Positions 27,920 through 37,400 of a DNA stretch of 64,000 bases are shown piece by piece. This DNA is from JANSWP01 sp041941305 (lineage in GTDB: Bacteria; Bacteroidota; Bacteroidia; Chitinophagales; Saprospiraceae), in NCBI GenBank assembly GCA_041941305.1, contig JBGTQJ010000015.1, forward strand, positions 62,001-126,000. Reading direction: 5' to 3'. The notes under the pieces were generated by a model, which did no database searches, was not told the DNA's origin, and saw nothing but the letters and a program-made list of their open reading frames with translations. Numbering within the stretch: the first letter of the stretch is position 1; each line of letters begins with the position of its first letter. A program made the position numbers and the translations under genes.

Positions 27920-29590
27920 TTAAAACGTAGAATTAATTGAGATTTTGACACCGTTAAATGCGGGCTCAAGACGGCAGATACCGCCTGAACAAACCACCCC
28001 TTCCACTTGCTTGACATAGCTAATGGAAAAGCGATTGGCTTTATGCGTATAATAAATATCAAATCTTGGATAATGTATTTTTTCCTTTTCTCCATCTCCA
28101 TCCTCATCTGGAGAATTTTTACCAGGAGCAATATTGTACATATTTGATAAGGTGAATGTCCAATGAGGAGCAATGCCCAACTCCACCAAGCCGAATAACC
28201 AATCACCATAATCGTGTTTCTCGCCTTTTTCTTCCCCCACTATCATATATTGTCCTTCAAATCGAATGGATTTTTTGCGATCGATACGGTATAAATAATC
28301 AAAATAAGGCGTGATGGTTTCAACAATTGGAACACCTGGTTTTACTTCGTAAATTTCCTGATTGTACTCCTGGCGTTGAACACCAAGAGTGAGTTGCCAT
28401 TTTCGTTTGTATTTATAATAGATCTCCGTGAAGAGTTCCCGATAAAGCAAATTGTTGTCCAGGTCGGTGATATTGGAGGCATTGACATTAAAACTCAATT
28501 TTCGACTAGGTGCATAACGTATATCGGCCTGGAATGCCAATTCACCCAAATCCTGAGTTGCGGCATTATAGCGGGCTGTGAGTCTATAGGTATTCAGCCG
28601 GGTCATAGGCGGTAGGAAGTTGATCAAACCACGATTTCCAACCTCTTGCGGGCGAGTTCTAAAGGTAAAGTTCTCTGTACGCTTTCCCTCCAGCGTAACT
28701 CCCCAGCCCTTTTTCGCAAAACTCATACTCGTGTATACAATTGATCCTGAACCATTAATAAACCTTCCAGTCACTGTATCCCCTGAAACTGTAACTCTTT
28801 CCTTCCAGGGATCATTCATGTTGTCCTCCGTTTTGTAGGCTCCCTCAACATACCAGTTAAATGCACCAGCAGAAAGGGTATTGTAGAAAGTGAACGCGTA
28901 GCTATTGTAATTTGGCGTAAAAATATCTGATTTGGCGTAGAGATTCAAAGTAGCTACCAAAGAGTTCATCGAATTATCATCCAGGGTTCTTGCGGTTACT
29001 CCAAATCCAGGCGATAAGGTAACAGTTGAAGAGTCATTTGCAATGAATCCTTCAATATTGGCACCTCTAATAATAGATTGGTAAGAATCAAATTGCTGTT
29101 TCTGACGACCAGTGAAGGCTTTCACTTGCCAGTCGGGAGAAAAATCGTAGGATAGTTGGACACCAAACAATGCTTGATCAATACCAAGTGGACGGGATTC
29201 ATAAGCACGGAAAATGATACCACTGCCTATTTGATCATAGATATAGCCTCCATAAATTCCAAATTTGTCAATTTTCTTTTTGACAAACCATCTTCCGATT
29301 CCCTGAGCAGTATAAGAACCATTCGGGTCAAGCAAATTAGAGTTGTTGAATAAATCAAATCGAAGTCCTACATCAAACCCCTGGTAGCTGTAATTTAAAT
29401 TCAACCAGGCATCAGCGCCATAAAGTTGGCGATCATATTGTGGCGTGTTGGCAGCCCCAATGGCGGAATCCCGGAAAAAGAAATTTCCACCCATTTCAAG
29501 GTCACCAGAAAATCTGGCACCTTCCTGGGCTGTGACCATTCCGGCTGTCAACGTCATAATTAATAAGGTAATAAGATGTTTGAAGTTCAT
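27920..29590 (-). CDS. DUF6029-like outer membrane beta-barrel protein
   Basis: A 556-residue protein with a signal peptide (MNFKHLITLLIMTLTAGMVTAQ). The rest is alternating amphipathic strands rich in aromatic residues (GADAWLNLNYSYQGFDVGLRF, broken by polar turns) and ends in the Phe typical of outer-membrane barrels (SINSTF). It resembles the DUF6029 family found beside Omp28-like and TlpA-like proteins, which matches this neighbourhood. Function is unknown; a structural or transport role in the outer membrane is inferred. ATG 29590 gives the signal peptide; the longer reading starts with TTG. Confidence 0.82.
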   Translation of the reverse strand: MNFKHLITLLIMTLTAGMVTAQEGARFSGDLEMGGNFFFRDSAIGAANTPQYDRQLYGADAWLNLNYSYQGFDVGLRFDLFNNSNLLDPNGSYTAQGIGRWFVKKKIDKFGIYGGYIYDQIGSGIIFRAYESRPLGIDQALFGVQLSYDFSPDWQVKAFTGRQKQQFDSYQSIIRGANIEGFIANDSSTVTLSPGFGVTARTLDDNSMNSLVATLNLYAKSDIFTPNYNSYAFTFYNTLSAGAFNWYVEGAYKTEDNMNDPWKERVTVSGDTVTGRFINGSGSIVYTSMSFAKKGWGVTLEGKRTENFTFRTRPQEVGNRGLINFLPPMTRLNTYRLTARYNAATQDLGELAFQADIRYAPSRKLSFNVNASNITDLDNNLLYRELFTEIYYKYKRKWQLTLGVQRQEYNQEIYEVKPGVPIVETITPYFDYLYRIDRKKSIRFEGQYMIVGEEKGEKHDYGDWLFGLVELGIAPHWTFTLSNMYNIAPGKNSPDEDGDGEKEKIHYPRFDIYYTHKANRFSISYVKQVEGVVCSGGICRLEPAFNGVKISINSTF

Positions 29591-30002
29591 TGTTGGTTGT
29601 CGTTTAAGCAATCTGTTAATTTCGTTAATTCAAGGTTAAAAAATCAACCATTTGCTTTTCTACCATACTTTTATGAATAGTTTTGGTGTTTCAAAACAGT
29701 TTCAGAAAGCAGGATTGCGAATTTCAAAAAAAACATCCCTGTTTTTAGGGATAATTCGTGTAAAATTAGTCATTAAATAAACATATCTAAAAATTCAATT
29801 TTTGAGTAGGTTGAAATTTTTAAAAATTGAAATTGAATAACTTATGGTTCTGACAAAATTAGTGAAGTTGTTTATCTCAATGGACGCTTCATTTAATTTG
29901 TCCGAAGGACTCCTTTCCAAAGGAATCTTTCGGATTGGAGCAGACAGTTTCATAAGGATTTGGTTTTCAAAAAAATTAAATATACTCTTCAATAACTAAA
30001 TC
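29591..30002. other. 412-base divergent spacer with palindrome
   Basis: Separates the DUF6029-like gene (minus) from the TlpA-like gene (plus). It holds a near-perfect palindrome at 29901-29934 (TCCGAAGGACTCCTTT pairing with AAAGGAATCTTTCGGA, two G-T pairs). The rest is AT-rich with no gene. Promoters for both sides must lie here, but I see no perfect TAnnTTTG box. Confidence 0.7.
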
Positions 30003-30500
30003 ATGAATTTTCTCAAATCACTTTTACTATTAGCTTTTATAGGTTCCACAACTATTTTGGTCGCTCAAAAAAGTCTTCCAAATGTCACTGCTAAAACATT
30101 GAGCGGTGAAAGCGTAAACATTCAGGATCTCGGGAAAGATGGCAAAATCAAAGTCATCAGCTTTTGGGCCACCTGGTGTTCTCCTTGCAAAAAAGAATTG
30201 GATGCGATTGCAGATTTATATCCAGACTGGCAGGAAGAATACGATATGGAATTGATCGCAATTACCATTGATACTCGAAGAGCCATTTCCAAAGTGCCTG
30301 CATTGGTAGAAACAAAAGGCTGGGAATACACCATTCTCCACGGGACTGAAGAATCCATGCGGACTGCCTTCAATTTCCAGACCATTCCACAAACTTACCT
30401 GGTTGATAAAAGCGGCAACATCGTTTATACCCACAATGGCTATGTCCCTGGAGATGAAGACGAGTTAGAGGACAAGATTGCGGCATTGGCGAATAAATAA
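30003..30500 (+). CDS. TlpA-like thiol-disulfide oxidoreductase
   Basis: A 165-residue exported thioredoxin (signal MNFLKSLLLLAFIGSTTILVAQ). The active site is ATWCSPCKKELD (Cys-Ser-Pro-Cys), with the cis-Pro loop in FQTIPQTYLVDKSG. This is the TlpA/ResA type that keeps periplasmic thiols reduced, for example in cytochrome c maturation. It is divergent from the DUF6029-like and Omp28-like genes, which form a recurring neighbourhood with TlpA proteins in this phylum, so a shared redox process is likely. Confidence 0.93.
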   Translation: MNFLKSLLLLAFIGSTTILVAQKSLPNVTAKTLSGESVNIQDLGKDGKIKVISFWATWCSPCKKELDAIADLYPDWQEEYDMELIAITIDTRRAISKVPALVETKGWEYTILHGTEESMRTAFNFQTIPQTYLVDKSGNIVYTHNGYVPGDEDELEDKIAALANK

Positions 30501-30518
30501 TCTTGCACTTCAGGATAT

Positions 30519-30564
30519 ATGAGCCATTCTAAATTGTGGTTTTTGCGAAAATGGAATGGCTCAT
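30519..30564. repeat. Inverted repeat between convergent genes
   Basis: ATGAGCCATTC (30519-30529) and GAATGGCTCAT (30554-30564) flank a 24-base loop, just after the TlpA-like gene. It could be part of a terminator. A second small hairpin lies at about 30693-30708 (AAGCCTTTCTGAAAGGGCT), nearer the symporter stop codon. Confidence 0.65.
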
Positions 30565-30745
30565 AACCCACATTTTTACCATCCATCATCTGCCTCAAAA
30601 ATTTGGCAAAACCATTACCCCTGATTTCATTGCCATTGATCACAACCTAAAAATACATAAGCGATTTTTGAATAATTTGGACAATCCCATATAAGCCTTT
30701 CTGAAAGGGCTACGCTATTTTCTGTTCATGCAAAAATTACTTTTC

Positions 30746-32623
30746 TCAAGCCTCTTTTGGTTTACCTATCATCTGCTGAATTACCCAACTAAACAAAAAT
30801 ACCAATACGCAACCTATCAGGTTTAGCCAGAGATAGGCAATCTCGATATAGCCATACTCATTCAAAATATAAATACTAACTACAAAAATCTCCGCTATCA
30901 AGGCTCCAATAAAAACGGCTCTTCCTCCAATACTGATAAATGTTTTGGATACAATAAGATAACTTAGAGCTGCCCCAATCAATCCACCAATTATTGCCTC
31001 TTGCAAACCCAATTGTCCTTTAAACAAGCCGACCACCACTGCACCAAGTATAGCTCCAAAGATGGTTCCTACAACCAATGATTTTTGACCTAATTTGTCA
31101 AAAAAGAAAGCGACGAGAAAGATACCAAGGATAGTCCCATAAAATAGAGATCCCACGATATTGACTGCTTCAATCAAATTGTCAAATTGTCCGGCAAAAG
31201 AGGCAAAGAGCAAGGCGATTCCTCCCCACAATATGGTCATCCACTTGGAAGTGGTGAAGTAGTGTTTGTCAGATTCGTGTTTTTTGATGGACCGTTTGTA
31301 AATATCGATAACAGAAGTCGTAGCAAGTGCATTGAGCTCTGAGGCAGTGGAAGACATGGCAGCAGAAAAAATTACTGCCAGCAAAATTCCGATCAATCCC
31401 ACTGGTAGATGATTGGTAACAAAACTAATAAAAACATAATCTGTATCGTCCTCCTTTTTGTCTGAGTCACCCTTTGCTTTTTTTATGTAACTCTCTGCCC
31501 TTGACTTCAGAAATTTATCTGCTGCCAATAACTTTTGTATCCTGGTTTTTGATTCATCTATAGCAGTCTCATCTTCATTTCTTTGGGCTATTATCAATTG
31601 CTGTATGGCTTCCTCTTTTCTATCAAAAAATAAAGTGTGAACTTCTTCAATTTGATCGTACTTCTCCGCATATTCAGAACTTTGGACTATCTCAACATTA
31701 GCTTTATTAAAATGAACAGGATGATGGGTAAATTGATAAAACACAAATACCAAAATACCCACAAACAAAACCAAAAACTGCATCGGCACTTTGACAATTC
31801 CATTAAACAACAAGCCTAAACGGCTTTCTGCCAATGACTTTCCCGAAAGATAACGCTGAACTTGTGATTGGTCGGTCCCAAAATAGGAAAGGAATAAAAA
31901 GACCCCACCTAGCATTCCTGACCAAAAATTATAGCGATTGGAGAGGTCAAATTCAAAATCGACGACATTCAACTTCCCCATTTTTCCAGCCACACCTACT
32001 GCCTCATCAAAAGATACGTCAGCGGGTAATTTTAAAACCAGTATCACTGCGGCTATAAACATTCCGCCCAGGATGACAATCATTTGTTGCTTTTGGGTCA
32101 CACTGACTGCCTTTGTGCCTCCCGCAACCGTATAGAATATGACCAATACTCCCATCAGTAGTATCGTAATATTCAAATCCCAGCCCATAATATTGGATAA
32201 TATGATTGCAGGAGCATAAATGGTTATTCCTGCCGCAAGCCCTCGGGAAATCAAAAACAGAATAGCCGTCAAAGTTCTGGTCTTAATCCCAAATCGCCCT
32301 TCCAGATATTCATAGGCTGTATAAACGTTAAGGCGGTAATAAAGAGGAAGCACAAACACACATAAAATCACCATTGCTACGGGTAATCCAAAGTAGAACT
32401 GTGCAAAACGCATCCCATCATCAAAAGCCTGCCCTGGTGTAGATAAAAAAGTGATGGCACTTGCCTGGGTTGCCATGACAGACAATCCTATAGTCCACCA
32501 TTTCAAATCCTTATCCCCAAGCAAATAGCTTTTTACGTTAGCCACACTTCGCGTCTTCCACACACCATAAGCAACGATTCCCAACAAAACTGAAAGCATT
32601 ACTAGCCAGTCAATCCAATGCAT
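30746..32623 (-). CDS. Sodium:solute symporter (SSS family)
   Basis: A 625-residue transporter with about 13-14 transmembrane helices. SSS-family features are seen in VMATQASAITFLSTPGQAF (helix 1-2 region) and FGTDQSQVQRYLSGKS. An insert of about 90 residues (about 310-400) that is charged and coiled-coil-like interrupts the helices (FDRKEEAIQQLIIAQRNEDE). The substrate cannot be told from sequence; sugars, sialic acid and carboxylates are possible. A small one-helix protein gene lies 78 bases upstream on the same strand. Confidence 0.92.
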   Translation of the reverse strand: MHWIDWLVMLSVLLGIVAYGVWKTRSVANVKSYLLGDKDLKWWTIGLSVMATQASAITFLSTPGQAFDDGMRFAQFYFGLPVAMVILCVFVLPLYYRLNVYTAYEYLEGRFGIKTRTLTAILFLISRGLAAGITIYAPAIILSNIMGWDLNITILLMGVLVIFYTVAGGTKAVSVTQKQQMIVILGGMFIAAVILVLKLPADVSFDEAVGVAGKMGKLNVVDFEFDLSNRYNFWSGMLGGVFLFLSYFGTDQSQVQRYLSGKSLAESRLGLLFNGIVKVPMQFLVLFVGILVFVFYQFTHHPVHFNKANVEIVQSSEYAEKYDQIEEVHTLFFDRKEEAIQQLIIAQRNEDETAIDESKTRIQKLLAADKFLKSRAESYIKKAKGDSDKKEDDTDYVFISFVTNHLPVGLIGILLAVIFSAAMSSTASELNALATTSVIDIYKRSIKKHESDKHYFTTSKWMTILWGGIALLFASFAGQFDNLIEAVNIVGSLFYGTILGIFLVAFFFDKLGQKSLVVGTIFGAILGAVVVGLFKGQLGLQEAIIGGLIGAALSYLIVSKTFISIGGRAVFIGALIAEIFVVSIYILNEYGYIEIAYLWLNLIGCVLVFLFSWVIQQMIGKPKEA

Positions 32624-32701
32624 AATTATGAGTTCAGGGTTCTGAGTCCACAGTTCTGAGTTAAATCGACAAGCAACTCAGAATTGGGAACCGGAAACTG
32701 T

Positions 32702-32839
32702 TTAAGAATGGGTTTTTGTGAATAAATAGAATAGTGCGATGATAATAGCATGAAGTACTAAAACCAAAAGGTAAAGTCGATTCCAGGATTGCAGGATAGG
32801 TGGTGAATCATCAGAAGGATGTTTTTCGTTTGTGGTCAT
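32702..32839 (-). CDS. Small single-helix membrane protein, probable symporter companion
   Basis: A 45-residue protein: a polar N-terminus, then SWNRLYLLVLVLHAIIIALF as one transmembrane helix and a short positive tail. Small proteins with an SWN-x-LY-type helix start occur directly upstream of SSS symporters in Bacteroidota, as here, so I take it as a real gene. ATG 32839 is preferred; the frame is open to 32899. Its role is unknown; an accessory subunit is an inference from position. Confidence 0.6.
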   Translation of the reverse strand: MTTNEKHPSDDSPPILQSWNRLYLLVLVLHAIIIALFYLFTKTHS

Positions 32840-33180
32840 GGCCAATGATTTTGTGGCGAAAATAGGATAAGGGATTGATTTGCCTTGTGAAAGCCACAAC
32901 CTTTTAACAGAAAATTATAAAAGTTGAAATGCGAATACGCCCAAAATTTATGGAATCACAATAGATATAAGGACAGTTAAAGTCATCGCGACCTTGGTAA
33001 GGCTTCTAAATTCCAATGTTGGTGATCTGTGATTTCATCAGAAATACAGATCTATAATGATATTACTTTAATACTATTTAACTATTTATAAAATGGCATA
33101 TAAATTGCAAAAAGAAATAATATTAATTCAAATAGCATTAATTTGGAATTAAAATATTTTTTTTCATACCTTTATGCCAT

Positions 33181-33376
33181 TATTTTGATGTCAAAAAGAT
33201 CATCACATAAAAAGTTCATTTTTTTTTCGCTGTTGCATGGGGATTCCAATCGCCTGTCAAAAATGCCTTTCGGAGGGATTTAAGGCAAAATTTGGAATCA
33301 TTATCCCCATCGTTTTCTTCAGAAAGTTTAAAGGGATTTAGGCGGCATGCGTGTGACGCCGCCTGGTCCTTTTTTT
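33181..33376 (+). ncRNA. Candidate structured RNA with terminator
   Basis: In an 828-base gene-free stretch, ATGGGGA (33237-33243) pairs with TCCCCAT (33304-33310), and TTCCAA (33244-33249) with TTGGAA (33292-33297), leaving a 6-base bulge. An inner hairpin is TGCCTT/AAGGCA (33264-33269, 33282-33287). A terminator follows: AGGCGGC (33340-33346) with GCCGCCT (33358-33364), then seven T. A promoter-like TTG (33143) -N21- TACCTTTA (33167) sits just upstream, though the last base of the -7 box is A, not G. I match no known RNA family. Confidence 0.4.
33340..33376 (+). terminator. Rho-independent terminator
   Basis: A GC-rich 7-base stem (33340-33346 and 33358-33364) followed closely by a run of seven T at 33370-33376. 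No protein gene on the plus strand lies before it, which is why a small RNA is suspected. Confidence 0.65.
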
Positions 33377-33667
33377 CAAAACAGTTTCATAGACCTGATT
33401 TAAAACCAAATGAAAACAGTTTTACAATAACTTACTGATACTCATATTTGTAAAACAGGCAAGCATCAAGGAGTGAATTGATTTTTGAAAAAATAACTGC
33501 AAGTTTGATTTATAAAAGCAAAAACTAATACACTCATCCATTTTTGCTTCTTGAGGATGCCTAAAATTTAGGAACATATATAATCTCATAAACACGACAT
33601 CCTAAAAGTTGACCATCTCGTATCGGTACCATGAAATTCATCGGCGTGCGAAAATTCGATTAAACTC

Positions 33668-33871
33668 ATGGCAACCAAAAAGAAATTCGTGCTGCGAATA
33701 GATGAGCAGACCCTTGCGTCCGTCGAAAGGTGGGCAGCAGAAGAGTTTCGTAGTGTGAATGGTCAACTTGAATGGATCATCACGAAAGTGCTCAAAGAAG
33801 CAGGACGATACAACAAACAACAAGAGAATCCTAAAGGTGAAGAACCAATCGAAAAAAATGAGATTAGATGA
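33668..33871 (+). CDS. Arc-like ribbon-helix-helix DNA-binding protein
   Basis: A 67-residue protein. KKKFVLRIDEQTLASVERWA gives the beta strand and first helix, and RSVNGQLEWIITKVLKEAGR the second helix of an Arc/MetJ-type ribbon-helix-helix fold. The R-S-V-N-x-Q/E-[IL] pattern is typical of Arc-like repressors. A charged tail follows. No toxin gene is adjacent, so it is not obviously an antitoxin. It has its own terminator, so it is a single-gene transcript. A ten-codon frame (33631-33663) ends five bases before its start. Confidence 0.85.
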   Translation: MATKKKFVLRIDEQTLASVERWAAEEFRSVNGQLEWIITKVLKEAGRYNKQQENPKGEEPIEKNEIR

Positions 33872-33892
33872 GGTTAATTTTGTCTAGCTCGC

Positions 33893-33927
33893 AAGCCTCG
33901 ACTACCCTCAGTCGAGGCTTTGTTTTT
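33893..33927 (+). terminator. Rho-independent terminator of the ribbon-helix-helix gene
   Basis: AAGCCTCGACT (33893-33903) and AGTCGAGGCTT (33910-33920) form a perfect 11-base stem with a 6-base loop, followed by TGTTTTTT. Confidence 0.92.
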
Positions 33928-34424
33928 TGAATCGCTCCAGTTCTCATCTCCTTTTCTTCATTTCCAATACACGCTGGGACGCTCAATGCCTAATTGCTTA
34001 TTTTCCGACAAAAAAAATTATAACAAAATACAAACTTTGAAAACCTGAAATAATCCCGGTTTTTTGAACACCTTTTTTAAAAAGGTTGAATCTATCGTAC
34101 TGAAAGGTACATTTAGTTGTTAGCTATCTCAATTATAATTGGACTAATATCCAATTTCAAATAGCTAAATCTAAGTAAATACATTCTCTAAACACTGCTT
34201 CTCTATGTTTTGTAAATTAAACCTTTTCCGAAACTTCTTGTTTCGCCTAATGCACTTAAACACAATTCGACAAAGATTTTCCTAATTAATTCCAGGGAAA
34301 ACATCCAGGTTAATTATACCCTTCTTGCTACCAGTCTATGTTTTGGAAATTCGATTATCTTTAAAACTTCTCGCGAAGGTTCAAGCGATACGTTGTTTGA
34401 GCCTCGTTCAAAAACTCCATTTTT
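33928..34424. other. Gene-free region before the SprB-repeat gene
   Basis: About 500 bases of AT-rich DNA with no open frame I can support. It must contain the promoter of the 34425 gene, but I see no exact TAnnTTTG box; two TATGTTTTG sequences (near 34206 and 34338) come close. No copies of the 15-base box found upstream of 55858 and 63508 are present. Confidence 0.6.
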
Positions 34425-37400
34425 ATGAAAACACTCCAGACTGTTAAACACCATTTTCTAATTCTGGGGTTGATATTGTCCTTTTCTTTGAATGATACCC
34501 ATGGACAAACGCCCGCTACGCCATCCGATTGCTGTGGCGCTCAACCTCTAACCAACGCCAACATGAATTCTATCGATGCCGTATTTGTCCCTAATTTTAG
34601 TGGCTTTGGTATTACTAAAGAAGGTTTTTTGCCTTGTCAGGCGATATGTAAACCAGAAGCAGAAATCCATTCATGGTGGTTCTCTTTTAGATGTGTTCAG
34701 AGTGGAACTTTCGAGTTTTTACTCGACCCAGAAAATTTACCTCCCCCATTTGTTGCAGATTACAATTGGACACTGTTTGAGAATGACTGCCCATGTGGTC
34801 CCAACACCAATCTCATCGCCTGTAATGACCTGGCTCCTCACGGTCCTCAAAACTCTGGTGGCAATTGGACGGGAATTGCCAACAATGTGGATGATTCTTT
34901 TGGCTTTCTTCCTACAACTTATGTTCCTCCAGCAATTGGTCCAGGTCCTTTTGAAGCGACTGTAACTTTAATAGAAGGAAATGATTACCATCTATACATT
35001 AATAATATATCAGAATTTCTTCCAAGTGCCATGGAATTGTACTTTGCCGGAACAGCAAGCATTTCACAATTGCACGATGATCCGGTTTTGCAACCTCCAC
35101 CAACAATTGTTGGAAATTTTGCACCCTGCCCTTTTGGTGAAAACTTAGTTTATGAAGCCATTTTCCCTGGAGGAGGCATAGGTAGCAATGAAACTTTTAA
35201 TTGGTCATTGACTCCTTCAGGCCCTCCTTTTGGTAATGGTATTAGTGAAATACAAGTCAATTGGAATGATTTGGGTACCTATGAACTTTGTGTGCAAGTA
35301 TTTGATGGTTGTTTACCCACATCGCAAGTAGCCTGCGAAACCATCGTTGTCGCAGATATACCGCCTACTTTTGTCAAAGACAGTGTCTGCATTGGGGAGC
35401 CCTATATTGCAGGAAATGGGCAAGCTTATTTCGCTCCTGGTGTTTTCAATTATACGATTGTAACAGAAAACGGATGCGATAGCACGGTATTCCTCGAGCT
35501 AGATGCTTTAGAACCAAGCGCCACTTCACTATTGGAAGAAATTTGCGAAGGCGAAAGTGTCACAGTGGGTGGTGAAGAATATACCGAAGCCGGTTTTTAT
35601 GTGAAGGAATTGACCAATGAAGCAGGCTGTGATAGTGTCGTCACCCTATTCCTCTTTGTATTCCCCTTTGACCTGGAAGTTGAGCCTGAAATAGATACCA
35701 TTAGTTGTAAAGATATCACTGCTGTATTTGACACAGGCAATTCGGCGGTTGATGACAACTCGTCTTTCGAGTGGACGGATATTTTTGGGACAGTGGTAGA
35801 TACTACTCCTGTTTTTGAGACCAGTGTATCCGGACTATATTTTTTGAAAGTAGAAGATCCAAATGGTTGTACAGGTGAAAAGGAGGTAGAAGTTATTGAG
35901 AATTTTACGACACCACAAGCAGATGCAGGACCTTTTGCGACCCTATCCTGTAAAGACGATATGACTCAATTGGATGGCAATGGTTCCACTCAGGGACCAA
36001 GTGTAACTTATGAATGGTCTGGTCCGGGAATTGTTTCTGGAGGAAATACCACAACCCCTACCGTCAATCAATCAGGCATTTACTTTCTTACCGTCACTAA
36101 TATTTTCAGTGGCTGCACAGAAGTGTCAGATGTAGAGGTTTTGGATGATAAGGAACCACCAGAAGCAGACGCTGGTCCAGAGAGTAATTTGGATTGTACG
36201 ACCACTGCTGTTACGCTTGACGGTTCTGCCTCTGATCAAGGATTTCAATATACCTATGCCTGGACAGGTCCGGGTATACAATCGGGATTCAATACCCTCA
36301 ATCCTGTTGTGGTACAAAGTGGTTTTTACACCATCGTTGTTACCAATGAAGACAATGGTTGTACTGCTGAAGCTTCGGTATTCGTTGGATTGGATGACAC
36401 CCCTCCTGATGTAAATGCCGGTCCGGGTCAGCAATTGGATTGTGACACAGAATCTGTGATGTTGGAAGGAAGTACTGTGGCTGGTTCTACCTATTCATGG
36501 TCTGGTCCGCTGATTCTAAACGGAGTAAATACCTTGACGCCTGAGGTAGGGGCTCCCGGTATTTACACTTTAACAGTAGCTACAGCAGGAGGATGTTCCG
36601 CCTCTGCTGTCGTATCTGTGGAGCAGGACCTGACACCGCCAGTGGTAGATCCTGGACCAGCAATGAACTTAAATTGTAATGCTGATGATTTGATTCTGGA
36701 TGGCTCCAATTCTTCCCAGGGCTCCAATTTCATTTATGCATGGACGGGCCCTGGAATTGTAAGTGGCGGAAATTCCCTCACTCCTACCATTAATGCCTTA
36801 GGGGAATATGAATTGCTCATTACCAATACAGACAATGGTTGTACCGAATCTGCAAGTATTGAAATTACAGAAACCCCACCTCCGGTATTATCCCTGCTGT
36901 CTCAAGAAAATGTAGATTGTAATGGAAATGCAACTGGCTCTGCAACAGTGGAAGTCACTGATGGACAATCGCCTTATACCTATGACTGGTCAAGTGGTGG
37001 AACAGATGCTACTGAAACAGACTTGACAAGCGGTGATTTTTCAGTAACGGTGACAGATGACCAGGGCTGTACCGCTACCCTTTCTGTCTCCATCAATGAA
37101 CCACCTGTTTTGGATATCTCAATTGCTTCAACAGATTTGACAAAAGTAGGTGCCAATGATGGAACAGCTACCGCCAATCCAAATGGTGGTACTTCGCCTT
37201 ATGCTTATAATTGGGAAAATGGAGCAACAACCCAAAGCGTCGACAACCTGGCGCCTGGAGCGTATTCCGTAACCGTAACTGACGAAAATGGTTGTACGTC
37301 TGTTCAAAGTGTTACCATTCAGGATTTCGATTGTAGTCCGGTAAGCTTGAATTTCGATGCGGCTAATGTTGATTGTAATGGAGAGGAGAATGGAGCAGCA

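Noticed and set aside
30440..30643. 67-codon minus-strand frame with a protein-like sequence (NGNEIRGNGFAKFLRQ)
   Set aside because: Half of it overlaps the TlpA-like gene and it contains the intergenic palindrome; it could be a decayed gene remnant but I cannot support it.
33237..33310. 6S, SRP or RNase P RNA identity for the structured region
   Set aside because: None of the conserved sequence motifs of these RNAs are present, and the ends do not pair as in 6S RNA.
33631..33663. Ten-codon frame ending five bases before the ribbon-helix-helix gene
   Set aside because: Too short to judge; could be a leader peptide but nothing in its sequence suggests attenuation.
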